A stretch of DNA of 64,000 bases from Toxonevra muliebris. Its lineage: Eukaryota > Arthropoda > Insecta > Diptera > Pallopteridae. The translations under genes and the position numbers were made by a program. Within the stretch, counting starts at the first letter, position 1; the number at the start of each line of letters is the position of its first letter. Location: contig OY829326.1 of assembly GCA_963691655.1 (NCBI GenBank), positions 36,669,989-36,733,988 on the forward strand, read 5' to 3'. The notes beneath the pieces were generated by a model. The model saw only the letters and a list, made by a program, of their open reading frames with translations, was not told where the DNA came from and made no database searches. This document shows positions 58,901 through 64,000 of this stretch, piece by piece.

Positions 58901-59039
58901 ATAATTTTTTACTAATTCATACATTCATACTACGAATGCATTTCTCGTAGTGTAAACGCACGTCTATATTTTTATAATTTTTTACTAATTCATACTACGA
59001 ATATATTTCGCTTAGTGTAAACGCGCGCTTATATTTTTG
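58901..59039. repeat. ~70-bp tandem duplication
   Basis: Units at 58901-58973 and 58974-59039 both contain 'ttttttactaattcatac' and 'agtgtaaacgc'. The first has an extra 8-base 'attcatac' repeat. Confidence 0.8.
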
Positions 59040-60530
59040 CTTGTGCCTTTTTATTTTAGTGTCGAGTAAATTTATAAATAAATAAGTAAGTAAGTGGCCT
59101 ATGAGCTACAACTACAACAAGTATAGCACTAGTTATTTGCTCATAACTGAAACTAGTTTCACAGCATAAAATGCTACAAATCATTATAATGATTATTTTT
59201 TATTTTTATTTCTATTTTAAGGTTGCAGGTATTAGTTAGTTGTAAGATTTTTGTTTACATATTTCTATGTATAGTTTAAGTAGTTAAAAGAATATTGGTA
59301 ATTTTTGTTATGGTTTTATTTTATTTTCTGCCCAAGTTGATAATTTAATTTTCAAATCATTTTAAAGTGGGTTAAAAACAACTACATAAGGCGGGCAGGC
59401 CAGCATCATTGCAAGTTTTTCTTTATTTCTTTTTCTTTCAATTTCCTATGGTTGATTAGTATTTAAGTACATGTGCATATAAATTGAGATTTTCCACTTT
59501 CTAGTATACTTTGATTTAGTTTACTTTGATATATTATAGTAAAATCTATAAATCGTATATGATTCACTACTATGTACTTGGTTTTGTCAACGTAATTAAA
59601 ACTGTACCTACTATTTGAAAACTAAATTAAATAAGTTGCAATATATTTTATTTCTACACTTCGCTCAATATGATAATATGGATTCATTTCAGCGGCATGT
59701 TCAGCTCAACTCATTTTCATTTGATTACCAATTTATGGTATTTTGCTATATTGTCATAAACTTTAAGAATTTATTACAGCTGCAATTGCGCAATTTCCTT
59801 CTTGAGTTCTCGCTAACTTGCGTCTGTGCATTTCGACAATTTGCCAAGTGTTCAATTGTTAGGTAAACTAGGTGTAGTAGGTGCATAATACTAAAATCTC
59901 GAATAGTTGTCGAGATCGTGCGAAAGTCTTAACATAAATTTTTCAGAGCATGTCAAAGTGTGTCCAATGCAAATATTGAATTTCAATGAAATACACTTAA
60001 TTTGTTTGTGTATTGGTGTGTGTATGCATGAGTAGGAGCTAATATTACCACATGCATGTTTTACAGTTAGAAATACCATATTCAGTACTTACGTGTAGCA
60101 GTACCTATATTTCTTCTTTTTTTTTGTTTTGTCAATCATGTCACTTTTTTTGTTTTCTGTTTTTTTTTGTATTTACACCAAACAGTTTCATTTCAAATGT
60201 TCAAAGCAATTGAGAATTGAGTCCACAAGGAAGTGCACCTACGCAGCATCTTTTGTGGTAAGGTAACACACAATTTTGAATGGTTTAAATTGGAGCAGAC
60301 TGTGTTGTTGTTCATTGGTTACTTGATTTGCAGAGGTGTGGAAATGAAGTGCTAATGTGATTACGATATAATTTTGTGTGTTTTTTTTTAATTTTGAGAT
60401 ATAACCAGTTGATTAGAATGTAGAGTAAATAGATTAAATATACATTGGAGGATTTAGAAACCCTCAATGAGGGAAAGGAGAGCAAAAGAAATTCAAGTAT
60501 GGTATAATATAGATATAAGGCACACCCTCG
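59040..60530. other. No recognised gene
   Basis: AT-rich, with poly-T runs. Nothing assignable. Confidence 0.5.
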
Positions 60531-61088
60531 ATTGAAGCTAGGGTAGCCAGACGTACTGATTTGATCAGTACATGTCCTGATTTTTTTTTTTAAATACTGA
60601 ATTTTCGAAAACTCGAAATCGGTACGAAAATGTACTGATTTTTGTATTGATTTTTTAAAATTAATATCTTAAGAATTTTTGTGCTTAATCGTAATGGCTT
60701 TAAAATCGTTTTTGCAGAAAGTCTCACCCTGTTTGTTTTTTTTTTTTCTGAGAAGGGGAGAAAAGCAATATTTCCTTGAAAAAAAGTCGGTTAACGTGAG
60801 TTTTTAAATGAGTGAAGGGATGCTGTTACTAATTGAATTTAATTATTGTACTCAGCTCTCAAATCTCTCTAAATATGGGAATTGATACGTAACCAACATT
60901 GTCTACTGACGAAGAAAAAAAATGTAAAAAGACACACAAAATCGGAGAAAAAGTTCTGGGGATTTATATCACTATATCACATTTAAATTACTAGGTAATA
61001 AAAGCATTAAGTACAGTTCTGATTTGTACTGATTTTTACGGTTTTCCAACGATTAATGTACTGATTTCGCGGCTACCTTAATTGAAGC
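60531..61088. mobile_element. hAT-like MITE with perfect 8-bp duplication
   Basis: ATTGAAGC at 60531-60538 and 61081-61088 flanks 542 bases with ends TAGGGTAGCC and GGCTACCTTA. 'tactgattt' recurs several times near both ends. An 8-base duplication and GGGT-type termini fit hAT. There is no coding frame. Confidence 0.85.
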
Positions 61089-62297
61089 ACAGGTCCGTTT
61101 CTCGGCGACTTGTTTAAAAATGTGTACGTTGTTAATTACTAACACGGTAGCACAAATTTCAACATTTTTTCTGGCTCCCGGTTTGCGTTGGATGGTTTCG
61201 ACAGAATATTTTCATCTGCTAAATTTCCTGGTAAACCAATTTCATTTACATTTTCGTTTTCAGGGAAAAAATCTTATCGAAACCATTCTACGCAAGCTAT
61301 TTACTAAAGTGAGTGAGATATCAGGTCTTTAAGTGTTGAATATTCTATATAAAAGTTTTTCACGTCATTGAATTTTTTCTTATTAATTTTTATTTTTTTA
61401 AAACACGCACTTTTCCCAGTTTTATATTAGAATAGTCATTTCAAAAACAGAACATTAATTTCCAAATCAGAATAGTAAGTTCAAAGTCACTGAGATCAAG
61501 ATGAGGGGCTGGGAATTTGGGATAAAAAAACCTTTTCTGAAACATATCTGTTATGTTTGTTGCTTGAGAGGTACAGCACTTTCTGAAAGAACGAAACGAA
61601 CGAAAAGCCCAATTTTTCTCCTGTGGGTTCACGTATATAAAAACTTGGGCAGTGCCACAAATTGAGTTTTTTCATGGGACTGACGATTTCACATGTATTC
61701 AGGTTTTCAAAATATCGGTACATAAAATTAGAAAAATTGCGTTAATAAGACTATTCTCGCACATTTTTATTTGGGGTTTATAGTTTTTGGTGTCTATAGG
61801 AAAGTTATTTAGTACCTAACTATAAAAAAAAGAATATTTTTTGTGAAATCAAAAATCTTCTTTTAAGGGAGTTTCTAAGTATAGCTTAGACTAATATTGC
61901 GGACCAGCCAAACAAATAATAAATGTATTATAGTGTGCATGGGAAAAAGGTTGCTCATCAAAAAGTATGAGGCAGGGTCCTCTTCTTGTTCTTTTATGGC
62001 ATAGCAACCTATACTAACGTGACCATCTATCGCTCATTTGGCTATCTCCCCACCCCTCCTCCACACTTTTTTTTTATGATTTTCTACTATTCTCTCTTTA
62101 CAAAAAATATCATTTCATTCCATTCCATTTTATTCCATTTCACTTTATTTCGTTTCATATCATTTCATTCCATATTGGTTGATAACAACATAGCGAACCA
62201 ATTTTTGAAGCCGTGAAATATAAGCGAAATAACTAAAAATGCTGAAAACTACAAAAGGCAAATGTATTTTCTGTGAAAATTAAAAAAAAAAAAATAA
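61089..62297. other. No gene; ATTCC-type simple repeat
   Basis: AT-rich. A run of CATTTC/ATTCC units at 62110-62174 accounts for the open frame there. Confidence 0.5.
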
Positions 62298-62977
62298 TAC
62301 AGTCAACGTTCGATAGCTTGAACAATTTTTTTCTTCCATTTACTATTCTGAAACGTAAACAAAGTTCGAAAGTTCGAAAATGTGATCAAAATTTTTTAGA
62401 AATTGGGTATTATTTTTTATGATCTTTTTGAAAATGCCTGTAATAAGTATATTTACTGCAAGCACCTAAGAGAAAAGGTAATATTTAGGGTGAAGACTAC
62501 CGATTTTTTTCTAAATTAATTTTCAGTAATTAAAAATGTTTCACCCCTTGAATTAAAATATTTTTTTGAAGTGAAACTTCTTTAGCGAGAGTATATCGAA
62601 AATTTTGCAACGGAACTCGGGTTGTTGTTGCACTCATACGAAACTAATAATACAATTTGCTCCGAATTTAATATAAAATTCAGTTTGAGTTTTGGTCCAA
62701 ACTTCAATCTGATATTTTTTTTTTTCTATTTATTTCTTTGCAATAAGCTATTTTATTTCTTAATTATTTAGGAAATAATTTTTTTACTTCATATTTTTAT
62801 ATAAGTGATTCCCAATTTCAAGTGAATTTTTGCGGATTTTTTAATGTAATTTATTGTATTTTTTTTACACTATGGTGTAGAGGGTTTCGGTTTTTTCAAC
62901 AATCGCAAACGTGAACAATCTCTTAAACGTGAACACCCTTGATTTTTATTAGTTCACGGTTTCGAGCGTTGACTGTA
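62298..62977. mobile_element. pogo-like non-autonomous element
   Basis: TA at 62298-62299 and 62976-62977 flanks 676 bases with ends CAGTCAACG (62300) and CGTTGACTG (62975). The first 24 bases of the two ends agree at 20 positions. TA target and CAGT-type ends are those of pogo/Tigger elements. No transposase frame is present. Confidence 0.75.
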
Positions 62978-63009
62978 TAACCATTTATTAAACATGCGAC
63001 GATTTGAAT

Positions 63010-63141
63010 TTACGCTATGAAAAATACAATGCGACCTTCTGCATTGTCAACAGTGGAGATTACGGCAGTAAAAGACATCTCGACTTCAAAGAACGCAAAT
63101 ATGCTCTCAGTGAAGCGATTGAAAGTCTGCATTTAGACTAG
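63010..63141 (+). other. Possible zinc-finger-like coding remnant
   Basis: An open stretch reads YEKYNATFCIVNSGDYGSKR and then HLDFKERKYALSEAIESLHL to TAG (63139-63141). Its C...H-L layout loosely resembles zinc fingers at the N-terminus of hAT-type transposases, but the first Cys and second His are missing. It could be chance. Confidence 0.2.
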
Positions 63142-63257
63142 GAAATTTGTTTCTGGAAACTGTCAAAATGTGTTGGAAAGAGGAAGTGAGCGGAAAGCGG
63201 TATTCCCCCCCCCCCCCCTTGCCAACACAATTTACAGTTTCCAAAAACAAATTTCCT
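63140..63257. repeat. Hairpin with 40-bp arms and poly-C loop
   Basis: The arms at 63141-63180 and 63217-63256 pair at about 36 of 40 positions around a 36-base loop holding 14 consecutive C (63205-63218). It is probably a very small foldback MITE; a stable transcript hairpin is possible. Confidence 0.75.
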
Positions 63258-63401
63258 CGGTTAAAAGGAGACAAAGCAAAGCGTTGACGAATTACTTCAG
63301 TCAGAAGGCATTAATTTTTTTTATTTTTTATCTCACTTTTACCTCAATATTTTATCCCCTATTTGGATCGAAAAAAAATGGTCACCCTGATAGACATGGC
63401 C

Positions 63402-63445
63402 TGAGTAGCAGTCCAACACACTAACCACAAAGTTACGGCGCCCAA
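63402..63445 (-). repeat. tRNA-like fragment
   Basis: The minus strand reads 'gtaactttgtggttagtg' then 'ttggactgctactcagg', the 5' half of a tRNA-like sequence (A box and anticodon arm). No T-arm follows. Confidence 0.35.
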
Positions 63446-64000
63446 TGGAGGAGGGGTCGTAGAACATCAAAACACTCCTAACTTTCCCCATTCTAGGAAA
63501 AATGACTTCACAACAAAGCTTCATACATACTTCTCATGCACCGTTGTGTCGCGAACTTGACATGGTGGAGCTGAACGGTCTTAAGATTCAGAGCCCAGCA
63601 TTCACTTTAGAATACATGGAAATAATAATCGTATATAATCCAATTGATTTGTTTATAAAACTTTTCTGAGTTTAGAAAATAGTTATAACGCTAACAATAT
63701 TTATACACTGTTGACTAGCTATTAGTCGCCATCATGGTTTAAAACTCCCCCAAATATATAAGTCCATACACTGCCCAAAAAAAAACAAGACATCTTACTT
63801 TGTTAGCTTAAGCGATTGTATTAACTGACAATAGTTAAATCGCTTATTATAACTAAAAGCAAAATTAAAACTTTCTTTTACCAAAAAATAATTGATAGAT
63901 TAACTCAAACACATACCGAAAGACGTTTAAAAGAGAAATAAAAATGTCAAATAGCATTTTTGGTAATTAAATTTTGCGAAATTCTTTTGAATTTAACAAA
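63446..64000. other. No recognised feature
   Basis: AT-rich to the end of the window. Confidence 0.5.

Noticed and set aside
62110..62174. Coding region in the ATTCC-rich frame
   Set aside because: It is a simple repeat, so the frame is compositional.

Overview
This is AT-rich, intron- or intergenic-type nuclear DNA from an insect, most likely a higher dipteran. A tephritid-like fly is my best guess, from the mix of BEL/Pao, R1- and RTE-type LINEs, mariner, hAT, pogo and TTAA-target elements and from the simple-repeat style; no species call is possible. There are no bacterial operons, CRISPR arrays or rRNA genes. I see no convincing complete host gene anywhere in 64 kb. Only two short stretches (near 11.4 kb and 14.9 kb) look like possible host exons, both at low confidence. 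Nearly everything recognisable is transposable-element sequence, in all stages from intact to decayed.

Layout. 0-2.6 kb: an inverted tandem foldback array and a tRNA-derived SINE-like repeat. 2.6-4.05 kb: a 5'-truncated R1-type LINE with a 15-bp target duplication. 5.3-5.6 kb: three CTCF-like motifs spaced 142-143 bp apart. 7.4-9.5 kb: an RTE-type LINE remnant, a copy of dispersed repeat family A, a large foldback and a decayed tRNA-like sequence. 10.7-13.8 kb: a pogo-like MITE, a 312-bp MITE and a second R1-type fragment. 16.9-25 kb: a LINE remnant, several inverted-repeat elements, and long stretches with nothing recognisable.

26.16-32.44 kb: the one apparently intact element, a BEL/Pao LTR retrotransposon on the minus strand. 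It has identical 404-bp LTRs, a 5-bp target duplication and one uninterrupted 1813-codon gag-pol frame. 32.5-43.2 kb: a hAT-like element, two transposase remnants, the second 312-bp MITE, a degenerate minisatellite split by a TTAA-flanked MITE, further TTAA elements, an internally deleted piggyBac-type transposase, and family A again.

45.4-50.9 kb: three RNase-H/zinc-knuckle LINE tails, one inserted in SINE-like sequence and one itself split by a Harbinger-like MITE. The LINEs and SINE-like repeats share a 3' tail motif. 51.8-57.4 kb: family A in opposite orientation, a dead mariner split by a TTAA MITE, and a fourth family A fragment split by a 417-bp inverted-repeat element with a 5-bp duplication. 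57.9-63.5 kb: a second copy of a TTAA repeat family, a hAT-like element with a perfect 8-bp duplication, a pogo-like element, and a 40-bp-arm hairpin with a poly-C loop.

The elements do not form a pathway; the biology is a record of nested insertions. The order can often be read directly, because removing a nested element and one target copy restores the interrupted repeat or reading frame. I found no clear new host system; the best leads are the spaced CTCF-like motifs, the unclassified nested families, and the SINE/LINE shared tail.
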